From Marivirga atlantica (GTDB lineage: Bacteria > Bacteroidota > Bacteroidia > Cytophagales > Cyclobacteriaceae), in NCBI RefSeq assembly GCF_016734805.1, contig NZ_JAERQG010000003.1:248001-312000 (forward strand): a stretch of DNA of 64,000 bases. Direction: 5' to 3'. The position numbers and the translations under genes are program-made. A model generated the notes under the pieces. That model saw only the letters and a list, made by a program, of their open reading frames with translations. It ran no database searches and was not told where the DNA came from. Shown here one piece after another: positions 32,528 through 43,376 of the stretch. Positions within the stretch are counted from its first letter, which is position 1, and the number at the start of each line of letters is the position of its first letter.

Positions 32528-34381
32528 ATGGACAAAAATCAAGCAACAGGATTAATCCTAATGTCAATTTTGTTAGTTGCCTATTTCTGGTTTTTTGGTA
32601 GCCCAACAGAGCTACCTGAAAATGCAGACAATACATCACAAACTACCGAAGTTGATTCTTCATATAATAAAAGTACAGAAATAAAGTCTGGTGAGAATAC
32701 TTCACCCGTAGAAACGGTAGCCAATGACTCGTTAATTAATGAACAATTAAAATCGAGATATGGCGTATTTGCTCCTGCTGCTCGAGGTGAAGAAAAGAAC
32801 ATTACTGTAAGTACTGATGTAATCAACCTGGTTTTTAATGCTAAAGGTGCCTCTATTGATAATTTAGAGTTAAAAGACTTTAAAACATTCAATCAAGAGC
32901 CTCTTATTTTGGTGAATAAAGAATGGGAAGAGAAAGAGCTATTGGTAAATACTGTAGTAGGTGCGGTAAATATCAATGAGCTTTATTATGAACTTCAGAA
33001 CAACCCTAAAACCTCATTAACTGAAGGTGATACTGTAACATATGACTTTGTGGCTGACCTTGGCGGTGGCAGAAAAGTTATTCAAAGTTATACCCTTTCA
33101 GGTAATGCCTATGAAGTGGGGTATGATGTAAGCTTAAAGGGTTTCCAAAATGAACTATTAGGTGACCAAATCACGCTGGTTTGGGACAAACAGATGAAGC
33201 TCTATGAGAAGGACCTTGAATCTAGCAGAACTAAATCTACCATCAAATACTATAATTCAGAGGATGGTGTTGATGACCTGGGCGAAAGAAGCGTAGATGA
33301 AGAAACAGAAGAGTTAGCAATACCAATTAATTGGGTGGCTTACAAACAAAACTTCTTTACTTCTGCCCTAATTACGGATTTACCAATGCGCAGGGCTAAG
33401 TTAACTACAACTGGCGAAGGTATATCTGATGAATTTGTAAAATATGGTAGCATCAGAACCGAAATTGGTTTAGATGAAGTAAAAGATAATAAGGCATCTT
33501 TCAAGTATTACTTTGGTCCTAATAATTACAAAATATTAAAGAAAACAGCTCCTGATTTTGAAGACAACTTAAATTTAGGATGGTTCCCAATTTCATTGGT
33601 TAACAAATTTGTTATCATCAATGTATTCCAGTTCCTTGAAAAATATATTGCTAATTATGGTATCATCATCATCATATTAGTATTGCTTATCAAATTAGCT
33701 TTATCGCCACTTTCTTACAAGTCATATGTTTCTATGGCTAAAACGAAGGTTTTAAAACCACAGCTTGATGAGATTAAAGAAAAGCATGGTGGTGATATGC
33801 AGAAGGCACAGGCTGAACAAATGCAGCTCTATCAAAAAGTAGGTGTTAATCCACTTTCGGGCTGTATTCCTTTGTTATTACAGATGCCTATACTTTTTGC
33901 CATGTTCTACTTCTTCCCTAGTAGTATAGAGTTAAGAGGCCAGTCATTCCTTTGGGCAACTGATTTATCAACTTATGATAGCATAGCAAGCTTACCGTTT
34001 GACATACCTTTTTACGGTGATCATGTAAGTTTATTCACCATATTAATGACAGCTTCTACCTTGCTTATCACTTGGTCGCAAGGTCAGGTAAGTTCTGTTC
34101 AAGGGCCAATGAAGAATGTACAGTATATGATGCCAATCATCTTCATGTTTGTATTGAATAGTTTCCCTGCTGCACTAAGTTTCTATTATCTTATTGCTAA
34201 CCTAATCACATTTGGTCAGCAGACATTAATCAGAAGAATGATTGATGAAGATAAGATTAAGCAAATACTTGAAGAAAATAAGAAGAAGAACGCTAACAAA
34301 AAGACTTCTAAATTTCAACAGAGACTTCAGGAAGCTATGAAGGCTAGCGAGGAAAACAAAAAGTCAAAAAACAAGAAATAA
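32528..34381 (+). CDS. yidC: Membrane protein insertase YidC
   Basis: YidC inserts and folds inner-membrane proteins with or without the Sec translocon. The 617-residue protein has an N-terminal helix (MDKNQATGLILMSILLVAYFWFF), a large periplasmic beta-supersandwich domain (about 60-350) and the conserved C-terminal five-helix core. The core starts at YIANYGIIIIILVLLIK, with SYKSYVSMAKTKVLKPQ and NPLSGCIPLLLQMPILFAMF. The tail is lysine-rich (KKNANKKTSK), as expected for ribosome contact. Gram-negative architecture and operon position behind pyrG fit other Bacteroidetes. Confidence 0.96.
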   Translation: MDKNQATGLILMSILLVAYFWFFGSPTELPENADNTSQTTEVDSSYNKSTEIKSGENTSPVETVANDSLINEQLKSRYGVFAPAARGEEKNITVSTDVINLVFNAKGASIDNLELKDFKTFNQEPLILVNKEWEEKELLVNTVVGAVNINELYYELQNNPKTSLTEGDTVTYDFVADLGGGRKVIQSYTLSGNAYEVGYDVSLKGFQNELLGDQITLVWDKQMKLYEKDLESSRTKSTIKYYNSEDGVDDLGERSVDEETEELAIPINWVAYKQNFFTSALITDLPMRRAKLTTTGEGISDEFVKYGSIRTEIGLDEVKDNKASFKYYFGPNNYKILKKTAPDFEDNLNLGWFPISLVNKFVIINVFQFLEKYIANYGIIIIILVLLIKLALSPLSYKSYVSMAKTKVLKPQLDEIKEKHGGDMQKAQAEQMQLYQKVGVNPLSGCIPLLLQMPILFAMFYFFPSSIELRGQSFLWATDLSTYDSIASLPFDIPFYGDHVSLFTILMTASTLLITWSQGQVSSVQGPMKNVQYMMPIIFMFVLNSFPAALSFYYLIANLITFGQQTLIRRMIDEDKIKQILEENKKKNANKKTSKFQQRLQEAMKASEENKKSKNKK

Positions 34382-34405
34382 AAGTTTACTTAAGTATATA
34401 ATAGT

Positions 34406-34433
34406 AAAAGCCGGACTTTGTTCGGCTTTTTTT
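34406..34433 (+). terminator. Rho-independent terminator of pyrG-yidC
   Basis: AAAAGCCGGAC (34406-34416) pairs with GTTCGGCTTTT (34420-34430), with one G-U pair and a TTT loop, followed by more T. It lies 24 bp after the yidC stop. Confidence 0.88.
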
Positions 34434-34562
34434 GTGTTTAAACAATTGATAATTGCATAATTCATAAAATCTTCCAACCGTTCATAGACTTTCAAAATCC
34501 TTTTCATAAATTACATCTATTAACTGTATAATTATCAAATAAAATAGGGGAAAGGATTCTTA

Positions 34563-35000
34563 ATGAAACTTTATACTCATCCTAAACTTACTGTTGAAAT
34601 AAAAGAAGTTGAAGGGGTAAAGTATTTTAAAGAGGTTTGGAGAGGTATTTTCAATACTGTTGTCTTCAGGGACCTCATGTGGAAAACCATAAAAATTTAT
34701 GAAAAACAAATACCTGAACTAGGTAATAAGCCAGCAGATAAGATTCTTATCTTGTCAGATACAAGTGAGATGGAGCTTATTAGGGAGGAAGATATTCAAT
34801 GGACTATAGACATAATAGAACCTATCTACATTGGGTTAGGAATTACCTATCAGGCATTTATACCCCCAAAAACTGAACGTCTTCAGGATTTAGTTGAATT
34901 GTATTCTACAAGCTCCAATGATAGATCTTTTCAGAACTTCCCATTTGCAACGGAGGAAGATGGATTAGAATGGTATCTTAACCAGTTAAATAAGAGTTAA
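34563..35000 (+). CDS. Hypothetical cytoplasmic protein, possibly STAS-like fold
   Basis: The 145-residue protein has no signal peptide or membrane helix. The alternating pattern of strands and helices, with KILILSDTSEMELIREEDIQWT in the middle and FPFATEEDGLEWYLNQL at the end, resembles small SpoIIAA/STAS-like proteins common in Bacteroidetes, but this is a weak impression. A purine-rich GGGGAAAGG about 10 bp upstream of the ATG is an unusually good ribosome-binding site for this window. The gene is alone on its strand, and its end is 5 bp from the convergent ppk1 gene. Confidence 0.7.
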   Translation: MKLYTHPKLTVEIKEVEGVKYFKEVWRGIFNTVVFRDLMWKTIKIYEKQIPELGNKPADKILILSDTSEMELIREEDIQWTIDIIEPIYIGLGITYQAFIPPKTERLQDLVELYSTSSNDRSFQNFPFATEEDGLEWYLNQLNKS

Positions 35001-35005
35001 AACCG

Positions 35006-37120
35006 TTAGAAAAGACTAACGGATTCTATTATTTCTGGTGTGATGCGATAGAACTCTTTATGAATATTAAACTCATCAGCCTCTCCTTGAGTTGAGGCTG
35101 TATATGAACCATCTTCATTCATTATAAAGCTATTACTGTTATCCTTAAGATTATATCGCAAGATGTTCATTACTTGACGCTTTAAGGTATCATCCACCAA
35201 AAGGAAGAGTGACTCGAGTCTTCTTTCGAAAGAACGTACCATCATATCAGCGCTTCCTCCATACACTTTAGGGTTATTATTATTGTGGAAATAATAAATT
35301 CTTGAATGTTCTAGATAATCACCAACTATTGACCTCACTTCAATATTTTCACTCAAATCTTTTCTTCCAGGCCTTAAACAGCAAATGCCTCTAACGATCA
35401 GCTTAATGGGAACACCCGCCTGAGAAGCTTTATACAATTCAGCAATTGACTCATTATCCTCCAGTGAGTTAACTTTTATACAGATGCCAGACGGCAATCC
35501 ATTTTTGGCATTTTCAGCTTCATTTCTAATGAGATCAATCAATCGATCGCGCATATCCTTCGGTGCTGTAATCAGACGCTTATATTCCGGAGGATAGCTA
35601 TGTCCTGTAATTACATTAAAGAATTCTGATATGTCCTGAGCATAGTCCTCATCGGTAGTCATCAAGCCGATGTCGGTATACAATCTCGCAGTATCTTCAT
35701 TATAGTTACCACTTGCCAAATGCAGATAACGGGTTACCTTCTCCCCTTCTTTACGCACTATCATTAATAGTTTAGTGTGTGTTTTATATCTACTCACGCC
35801 ATATATAACAAAGCAGCCGGCTTTTTGAAGGCGTTTGGCTTCCCTCATATTGTTCTCTTCATCAAAGCGAGCCTTTACCTCAAAAAGAACCGAAACGTGA
35901 ATTCCATTTTCTGCAGCTTTTAGGAGTGCATTTGTAATTCTTGAGTCCTCAGCTAAACGGTAAATAGTTAATTTGATGGATAATACTTTAGGGTCTTCAG
36001 CAGCCTTCTCTAGCATATCAAGCACTGGTTCTATGCTGTTATAAGGATGATGCAAAAGGATATCCCTACTTTTTAAAATTTCAAAGATATTGTCTGCATC
36101 AGATTTGTGTTCAGGAAAAGCCAAAGGTGGTACTGGTGAACCTAAGTGCGGTAATTGACTTTTAAAGTCAGAGTGTTTAACTATTTGCCAAAGACCTGTA
36201 TAATCTATTAAGGAGTCCTCATCTACCTTAAAAATATTTTCCTTATCTATCTCCCATCTGTCACAGAGTACTTTCATCATCCACTTATCATAGCCCTTCT
36301 CTACCTCAAGTCTTACCACCCTACCCGTTCTTCTGGTTTTGAGCTTTTTGCGCATCTCTTCAAGGAAGTTCGCATCAATGTCATCACTTTCTTCAAGTGT
36401 AAAATCTCCATTTCTGGTAATCCTGAAAAGGTTGATAGCTAATATTTCTATATTTCTAAATAGCTTGTAAATATTGGCTCTCACTATTTCCTCAACGGGC
36501 AGAAATATCATGTCATCTTCTCTCTCAATTTCATAGAAGCGCTGAATATTTGATGGGATTTGTATAAACGAAAGCTTTTTGTTTTCCTTCTTATCTCCTA
36601 CTGTTCTGGTCACAACCGAGAATATCTGAATTTTATTCATCAGTATGGGGAAGGTGTGATAGGTATCATACACCATTGGTGTAAGCATTGGGAAAACTAT
36701 TTTATCAAAAAAACTATCAGCTTTTGATTTTTCCCCTTCCGTCATTTCATCATACTTGATGAGCTGAAAGCCATTTTCATGAAAAAGAGGTTTTAAATGC
36801 TCTTTAAAAGTCTCATGCTGCTTGCTCACAAACTGCTGACATTCAGATAGTAACTTCTTTCTGAAAGGAATCTCTCTTAGCCCTGAATAATCAATTCTTT
36901 CACGTCCATAATCAATATAATTATAAAGCGATCCTACCCTGATCATAAAAAACTCATCCAGGTTGGATGCAGTAATGGCAAGGAACTTGAGCCTATCAAA
37001 TATTACCCTGTCGGTATGCAATGCCTGATCAAGCACTCTATAATTAAACTGTAACCAACTAAGGTCACGACTAATTAAATTACTTTTCTGAACAAGTGAA
37101 GAAACTCTATCTAATGCCAT
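35006..37120 (-). CDS. ppk1: Polyphosphate kinase 1
   Basis: Ppk1 reversibly makes inorganic polyphosphate from ATP. The 704-residue protein has the four family domains: N-terminal SRDLSWLQFNYRVLDQA and TASNLDEFFMIRVGSL, the head domain, then two phospholipase-D-like catalytic domains. The autophosphorylated His is in YKTHTKLLMIV, ATP-site residues are around LHLASGNYNEDTARLYTDIG, and the second His is in LEHSRIYYFHNN. It lies 89 bp downstream of gyrB, behind gyrB's terminator, so it probably has its own expression. Confidence 0.96.
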   Translation of the reverse strand: MALDRVSSLVQKSNLISRDLSWLQFNYRVLDQALHTDRVIFDRLKFLAITASNLDEFFMIRVGSLYNYIDYGRERIDYSGLREIPFRKKLLSECQQFVSKQHETFKEHLKPLFHENGFQLIKYDEMTEGEKSKADSFFDKIVFPMLTPMVYDTYHTFPILMNKIQIFSVVTRTVGDKKENKKLSFIQIPSNIQRFYEIEREDDMIFLPVEEIVRANIYKLFRNIEILAINLFRITRNGDFTLEESDDIDANFLEEMRKKLKTRRTGRVVRLEVEKGYDKWMMKVLCDRWEIDKENIFKVDEDSLIDYTGLWQIVKHSDFKSQLPHLGSPVPPLAFPEHKSDADNIFEILKSRDILLHHPYNSIEPVLDMLEKAAEDPKVLSIKLTIYRLAEDSRITNALLKAAENGIHVSVLFEVKARFDEENNMREAKRLQKAGCFVIYGVSRYKTHTKLLMIVRKEGEKVTRYLHLASGNYNEDTARLYTDIGLMTTDEDYAQDISEFFNVITGHSYPPEYKRLITAPKDMRDRLIDLIRNEAENAKNGLPSGICIKVNSLEDNESIAELYKASQAGVPIKLIVRGICCLRPGRKDLSENIEVRSIVGDYLEHSRIYYFHNNNNPKVYGGSADMMVRSFERRLESLFLLVDDTLKRQVMNILRYNLKDNSNSFIMNEDGSYTASTQGEADEFNIHKEFYRITPEIIESVSLF

Positions 37121-37150
37121 ATTAAACTGATTGTTACACTAAATTAAAAA

Positions 37151-37177
37151 AGGGTTTACTTAATAAAAGCAAACCCT
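37151..37177 (-). terminator. Rho-independent terminator of gyrB
   Basis: AGGGTTT (37151-37157) and AAACCCT (37171-37177) form a 7-bp stem; on the minus strand the stem is followed by TTTTTT. It lies between gyrB and ppk1. Confidence 0.8.
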
Positions 37178-37209
37178 CTCCAAATTGTTAAAATTTAATT
37201 ATTTGATAA

Positions 37210-39189
<1,980 letters not shown>

Positions 39190-39190
39190 T

Positions 39191-39198
39191 CAAAAATA
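39191..39198 (-). promoter_or_regulatory. -7 promoter element (TATTTTTG) for gyrB
   Basis: On the minus strand TATTTTTG lies 19 bp before the gyrB start; the -33 region lacks a TTG at the right distance. Confidence 0.45.
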
Positions 39199-39348
39199 GT
39201 CTTTTTTGCTGGATTTTGATAGTAATTCAATACCTTTTTTAAGGTAATGTTCTGCTTTAGAAAATGAAATAAAAACTAAATATTTTAAATAGGTTATTGG
39301 TTAAGAAAATAATCAACTATATATTTAGTTCAACCAATTATTATTAAC

Positions 39349-40788
39349 ATGAAAAAACTAAGCCATCTTCTTTTATTCATCATCATATCGACACAATTAA
39401 CAGCTCAGTCACGAGGTGTCAAATTTTACAATCCTCAAGATTCAATTAGGTATGATGAACTTACTTTGATGCTTTTTAATGGGTATAAAGTTGTTAGCAC
39501 GAAAGATGGTTTAAAAATGCAAGTTGTTGATAGTAGCTTATTGAAACATAATTATTCCCGAGACTCACTTAACAAGCTAAGAAATAACATACCTACTTAT
39601 TCATTTCTTACATACAATTCTAATCCTTCTTATACTACGCTAACACAATTGCATGCAAGTGATAAAAAAGATACCATCCAATATCTATCTTTCGAAGGCC
39701 CCTCAATAGATAAACTACCTATTCGCGAAATACTAAAATGTAAGAAGCTTAAAGGATTAGAACTTGTTAATACAACTGTAAAGAAAATACCATGGTTGCT
39801 CAATTGGAGTTTATTTGGCTTAGATAGCTTACAGACTATACATATCTACAATCACCAATCAAAAAAGGCTCTTAAGTTCACGAAAAATGATCAGGTGACT
39901 AAATTAGTTTATCGCGAAAATCCATATGCTAAAGCACCAAAAGGCTTATGGAAATTGAAGAATCTTCGAGAATTAGACTTAGTCAGGAATGACTTAAGAG
40001 ATGCTGCGGTTCTAAAGTTGAACAAATTCAAAAAATTAAAAGAGTTAAACATGAGTAGGAATAAAATCCGCATTCAGGATTTAACCAACTCTCAAATTGA
40101 TAACCTAGAAAACCTAATTTTGAGCTTTTGCGATTTGGATGGAATACCAGCTACCATCAAACATTTTCCCTCACTAAAAGAACTTCAATTAGCTGAAAAT
40201 GACATAAAATCAGAAAATATATCTTCTGAAATGGCCAATCTTAAAGAACTAGAAATCCTCTCATTCTATAAAAATAATCTAACCTTTTTACCTGCTTTCC
40301 TTTTTGAATTAAATCAATTGGAAGAGCTCGATCTATATTACAATGAAATTGAAATAGTACCTAAAGAAATCGGTCAATTAAAGCAACTAGAAAGACTTTA
40401 TTTAGCCAACAACCGCTTATTTAATATACCAGATGAAATTGGACAACTTACTATGCTCAAAGAGCTCTATCTGAAGCATAACAGAATTTCATATCTTCCC
40501 AACACCCTTTGTAAGCTCGAAAATATAACTGACTTTCACGTTAATGATAACTACTTACAAGGATTCCCTGACTGCATTCTAGCTTTTAAAAAACTTCGTG
40601 ATTTAGATATCTCCAATAACGAAATACACTCTATTCCACCAGAATTACTGGATTTACATGATTTAAAATTACTTTGGATGCGAGGTATAACATTTGAAGC
40701 CAGAAATAGAGAAGAGGCAGAATCTATCAGAAATACAATTGAAGGGTTACAGAAAAAAGGCGTAAAAGTAAGTTTAGATTTAGAATAA
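39349..40788 (+). CDS. Exported leucine-rich-repeat protein
   Basis: The 479-residue protein has a signal peptide ending near STQLTAQ (about 20). From about residue 120 to 460 it contains ten or more leucine-rich repeats of the typical bacterial 23-residue type, such as LEELDLYYNEIEIVPKEIGQL, LERLYLANNRLFNIPDEIGQL and LKELYLKHNRISYLPNTLCKL. Such proteins usually bind other proteins. The lipobox, membrane anchor and T9SS domain are all missing, so it is probably a soluble periplasmic protein. It ends 1 bp from the convergent ung gene. Confidence 0.88.
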   Translation: MKKLSHLLLFIIISTQLTAQSRGVKFYNPQDSIRYDELTLMLFNGYKVVSTKDGLKMQVVDSSLLKHNYSRDSLNKLRNNIPTYSFLTYNSNPSYTTLTQLHASDKKDTIQYLSFEGPSIDKLPIREILKCKKLKGLELVNTTVKKIPWLLNWSLFGLDSLQTIHIYNHQSKKALKFTKNDQVTKLVYRENPYAKAPKGLWKLKNLRELDLVRNDLRDAAVLKLNKFKKLKELNMSRNKIRIQDLTNSQIDNLENLILSFCDLDGIPATIKHFPSLKELQLAENDIKSENISSEMANLKELEILSFYKNNLTFLPAFLFELNQLEELDLYYNEIEIVPKEIGQLKQLERLYLANNRLFNIPDEIGQLTMLKELYLKHNRISYLPNTLCKLENITDFHVNDNYLQGFPDCILAFKKLRDLDISNNEIHSIPPELLDLHDLKLLWMRGITFEARNREEAESIRNTIEGLQKKGVKVSLDLE

Positions 40789-41460
40789 TTACCAGTTAAT
40801 ACTTTCTAAACCAAGCTTGTCTAAATACTCATTTGCTTTTGAGAAAGGTTTACTACCAAAAAAACCTCTGTGAGCCGCGAAAGGAGATGGATGAGCAGAC
40901 TCAATAATATGGTGTTTATTTCTATCAATTACTGCTCCTTTTTTTTGTGCATAAGCTCCCCAAAGAATGAATACAACATTTTGTTTTTTCTCCGAAACAG
41001 TCTGGATCACTGCATCAGTAAATTGCTCCCAACCTTTGTTTTGATGACTTCCAGGTGATTTGGCTCTTACTGTTAAGGTAGCATTCAACAACAAAACTCC
41101 CTGTTCTGCCCAGTTAGATAAATCTCCATTTGGAGGCATAGGCTTTCCTACATCAGCTTTTCGTTCTTTAAAAATATTCAAAAGTGACGGTGGCATGGGA
41201 ACACCCGGTTTTACTGAAAAGCATAAACCATTTGCCTGACCTTCACCATGATAAGGATCCTGCCCTATGATAACAACCCGCACATCATCGAAATAACATT
41301 TATCAAAAGCATTGAAAATTTCATTCCCGGGTGGATATACTATATTCTTAGCATATTCTGACTTCACAAATTTTACAAGCTCATCAAAATATGGTTTTTC
41401 GAACTCATTTTTTAAGTAAGCCTTCCAACTCTCATGAATTTTTACTTCTGAAGCATCCAT
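40789..41460 (-). CDS. ung: Uracil-DNA glycosylase, family 1
   Basis: Ung removes uracil from DNA, starting base-excision repair. The 223-residue protein has the family 1 motifs in order: GQDPYHGEGQANGLCFSV with the catalytic Asp (about 65-82), LLNATLTVRAKSPGSHQNKGWE, ILWGAYAQKKG and HPSPFAAHRGFFG with the catalytic His and the intercalating loop. Length and motifs are typical, and no domain is missing. The gene appears monocistronic and its stop abuts the convergent LRR gene stop. Confidence 0.97.
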   Translation of the reverse strand: MDASEVKIHESWKAYLKNEFEKPYFDELVKFVKSEYAKNIVYPPGNEIFNAFDKCYFDDVRVVIIGQDPYHGEGQANGLCFSVKPGVPMPPSLLNIFKERKADVGKPMPPNGDLSNWAEQGVLLLNATLTVRAKSPGSHQNKGWEQFTDAVIQTVSEKKQNVVFILWGAYAQKKGAVIDRNKHHIIESAHPSPFAAHRGFFGSKPFSKANEYLDKLGLESINW

Positions 41461-41555
41461 TATCTTACACTAATTAATATTGGTTTACAAAACACAAACA
41501 GACCAAAGTTGCGTTACAATATGCATATTGACAAGTTTTAAAGTATATTTACAAT

Positions 41556-41942
41556 ATGGTTAAATTGATTACAGAAGGTATAGTAGTTAGTGTTGAAACT
41601 AGCTATTTGCAGGAATACTCTAGTCCTGCACAAAACCATTATGTTTTTACGTACAAAATAACCATTGAAAATAATGGTCAGCATACAGTTCAGCTACTTA
41701 GCCGTCATTGGTTCATACATGATGCTGGTTATGAAATGAAAGAAGTAGATGGTGAAGGTGTTGTGGGCAACCAGCCTATACTGGAACCAGGGCAAAAACA
41801 TATTTATGTATCAGGCTGTAACCTTAAATCAGCTTTGGGTAAAATGCATGGATATTACACCATGGAAAGAATTGTTGATGGTCAGCTTTTTGATGTTAAA
41901 ATACCAGAATTTAATCTGATAGCAGAATTTAAATTAAATTGA
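41556..41942 (+). CDS. apaG: ApaG family protein
   Basis: The 128-residue protein has the fibronectin-III-like ApaG fold: TEGIVVSVETSYLQEYSSP at the start, HYVFTYKITIENNG, QLLSRHWFIHDA and the glycine-rich GEGVVGNQPILEPGQ, followed by YVSGC. ApaG has been linked to Co2+/Mg2+ tolerance in enterics, but its biochemistry is unclear. The stop overlaps the TTG start of the next gene as TTGA, so the two are co-translated. Confidence 0.92.
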   Translation: MVKLITEGIVVSVETSYLQEYSSPAQNHYVFTYKITIENNGQHTVQLLSRHWFIHDAGYEMKEVDGEGVVGNQPILEPGQKHIYVSGCNLKSALGKMHGYYTMERIVDGQLFDVKIPEFNLIAEFKLN

Positions 41943-42721
41943 ATTTCTTTATCATAAAGGAGTGGCTCAAGTATTTCCACCTACAAACTGACGAGCACTC
42001 TTTACATTCTCCTTACTTTTATAAGTTCTATACTGAACTAATCAAGCCTAAGCACAGAAGAAATAATTCTGCCTTCGATGAGATAGAAAAGCAAAGAAAA
42101 GTCTATTTAAAGAGTACCGAAGATATAGAAATGCTTGATTATGGTGCTGGATCGAAAGTGCTAAAGATAGATAGAAGAAGGATCAGTGAAATAGCAGCAT
42201 CAAGTATCTCACAAAAGAAATTTTCTATTTTCCTCAATAGAGTTATTAATCATTTTAGTTATAAAAATGTGATAGAATTAGGCACCTCTTTGGGGATAAA
42301 CACTGCCTATATAGCGCATAATACTTTATCAAATATTACAAGCTTTGAAGGTGATCCTTCTCTTTGTACAATAGCCAATGATCATCTGAGATTTTATAGA
42401 AACATAAAAATCATTCAAGGAAATATAGATGATACACTTGCTTTACACCTTGAAGAAAGCAATGAACCCCTTGATTTGGCCTATATTGATGCTAATCACA
42501 CATACGAAGCCACCCTAAAATATTTTGAGCTCATGCTTAACTATTGTCATGCAAATAGCATACTCGTTTTTGATGATATTCATTGGTCACGTGAGATGAA
42601 AGAAGCTTGGGAAAACATCAAAAGACATCCTCAGGTAACAGCCAGCATGGATATATTTGATGCAGGCCTAGTTTTTTTTAATCCAGATTTCAGCAAACAA
42701 CACTATATACTAAACTTTTAA
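41939..42721 (+). CDS. Class I SAM-dependent methyltransferase, O-methyltransferase-like
   Basis: The 260-residue protein has a Rossmann-type SAM site with VIELGTSLGINTAYIA (about 110-125), an acidic strand ITSFEGDPS, and LDLAYIDANHTYEATLKYF followed by ILVFDDIHWSREM, which suits the metal-using O-methyltransferase branch. The N-terminal 90 residues are basic and helical. The start is TTG and overlaps the apaG stop; this choice keeps the conserved N-terminus MNFFIIKEWLKYFH. The substrate is unknown. Its 3' end overlaps the convergent methyltransferase gene by 12 bp. Confidence 0.82.
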   Translation: MNFFIIKEWLKYFHLQTDEHSLHSPYFYKFYTELIKPKHRRNNSAFDEIEKQRKVYLKSTEDIEMLDYGAGSKVLKIDRRRISEIAASSISQKKFSIFLNRVINHFSYKNVIELGTSLGINTAYIAHNTLSNITSFEGDPSLCTIANDHLRFYRNIKIIQGNIDDTLALHLEESNEPLDLAYIDANHTYEATLKYFELMLNYCHANSILVFDDIHWSREMKEAWENIKRHPQVTASMDIFDAGLVFFNPDFSKQHYILNF

Positions 42722-43297
42722 AGGAGACATTTCAATAAACAGTTCATTACCTAACCTTTGGGGAATTGAGTTTGAACTTATCTTCATATGCTGTATATCA
42801 AAACATGTTTGGAAAAGAGGTTCATAATCGCTTTTATGACCTCCAAATGGAGGTTGATCTTGGTTGAGAGGTATATTAAACAATAAACCAACGAGCTTCC
42901 CTCCTTCTTTTATCAATTGGCTCATTTTACGTACATAAATAGGTCTTAACTTAATCGGAAGTGCACAAAAGAAGGTCTGCTCAACAATGTAATCATAACT
43001 ACCTTCATGTTCAAAGAAATCACTATGTAAAAGATTTTCATCAGGAAACTCTGGGCATCTTGCTTTAAGATTCTCCAATGGTTTTTTAGACAAATCAAGA
43101 ACTTCTACATTTTTAAATCCTTTCTCAAAAAGCACCTGAGCCTCATAAGAATTACCTCCACCAGGAATGAGAATATGTACATCCTTATCATCAATACCTT
43201 CAAAGTATCTAATAATGGCGGGTGCAGCATAGCCTATATCCCAACCAGTTTCACCGTTTAAATATCTTTTGGTCCAATAAGATTCGTTTAGCTGCAT
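42710..43297 (-). CDS. Thiopurine S-methyltransferase-like SAM methyltransferase
   Basis: The 195-residue protein opens with the TPMT family pattern: YWTKRYLNGETGWDIGYAAPAI, ILIPGGGNSYEAQVLFEKGF as the SAM site, VLDLSKKPL, YDYIVEQTFFCALP and PFGGHKSDYEPLF. Bacterial members methylate thiol or metalloid compounds such as thiopurines, selenium or tellurium; the substrate here is inferred only. It is a small single-gene unit convergent with another methyltransferase gene. Confidence 0.88.
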   Translation of the reverse strand: MQLNESYWTKRYLNGETGWDIGYAAPAIIRYFEGIDDKDVHILIPGGGNSYEAQVLFEKGFKNVEVLDLSKKPLENLKARCPEFPDENLLHSDFFEHEGSYDYIVEQTFFCALPIKLRPIYVRKMSQLIKEGGKLVGLLFNIPLNQDQPPFGGHKSDYEPLFQTCFDIQHMKISSNSIPQRLGNELFIEMSPLKV

Positions 43298-43319
43298 TAG
43301 TATGATATCAATAAATGAT

Positions 43320-43327
43320 TAAATTTG
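43320..43327 (+). promoter_or_regulatory. -7 promoter element (TAAATTTG) for the coiled-coil gene
   Basis: TAAATTTG matches TAnnTTTG and lies 49 bp before the start at 43377. A -33 box is not visible. Confidence 0.45.
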
Positions 43328-43376
43328 CCGTTAATTTTACTCAAAAAAAGCAAGAAACAATACTAATCAATCATTT

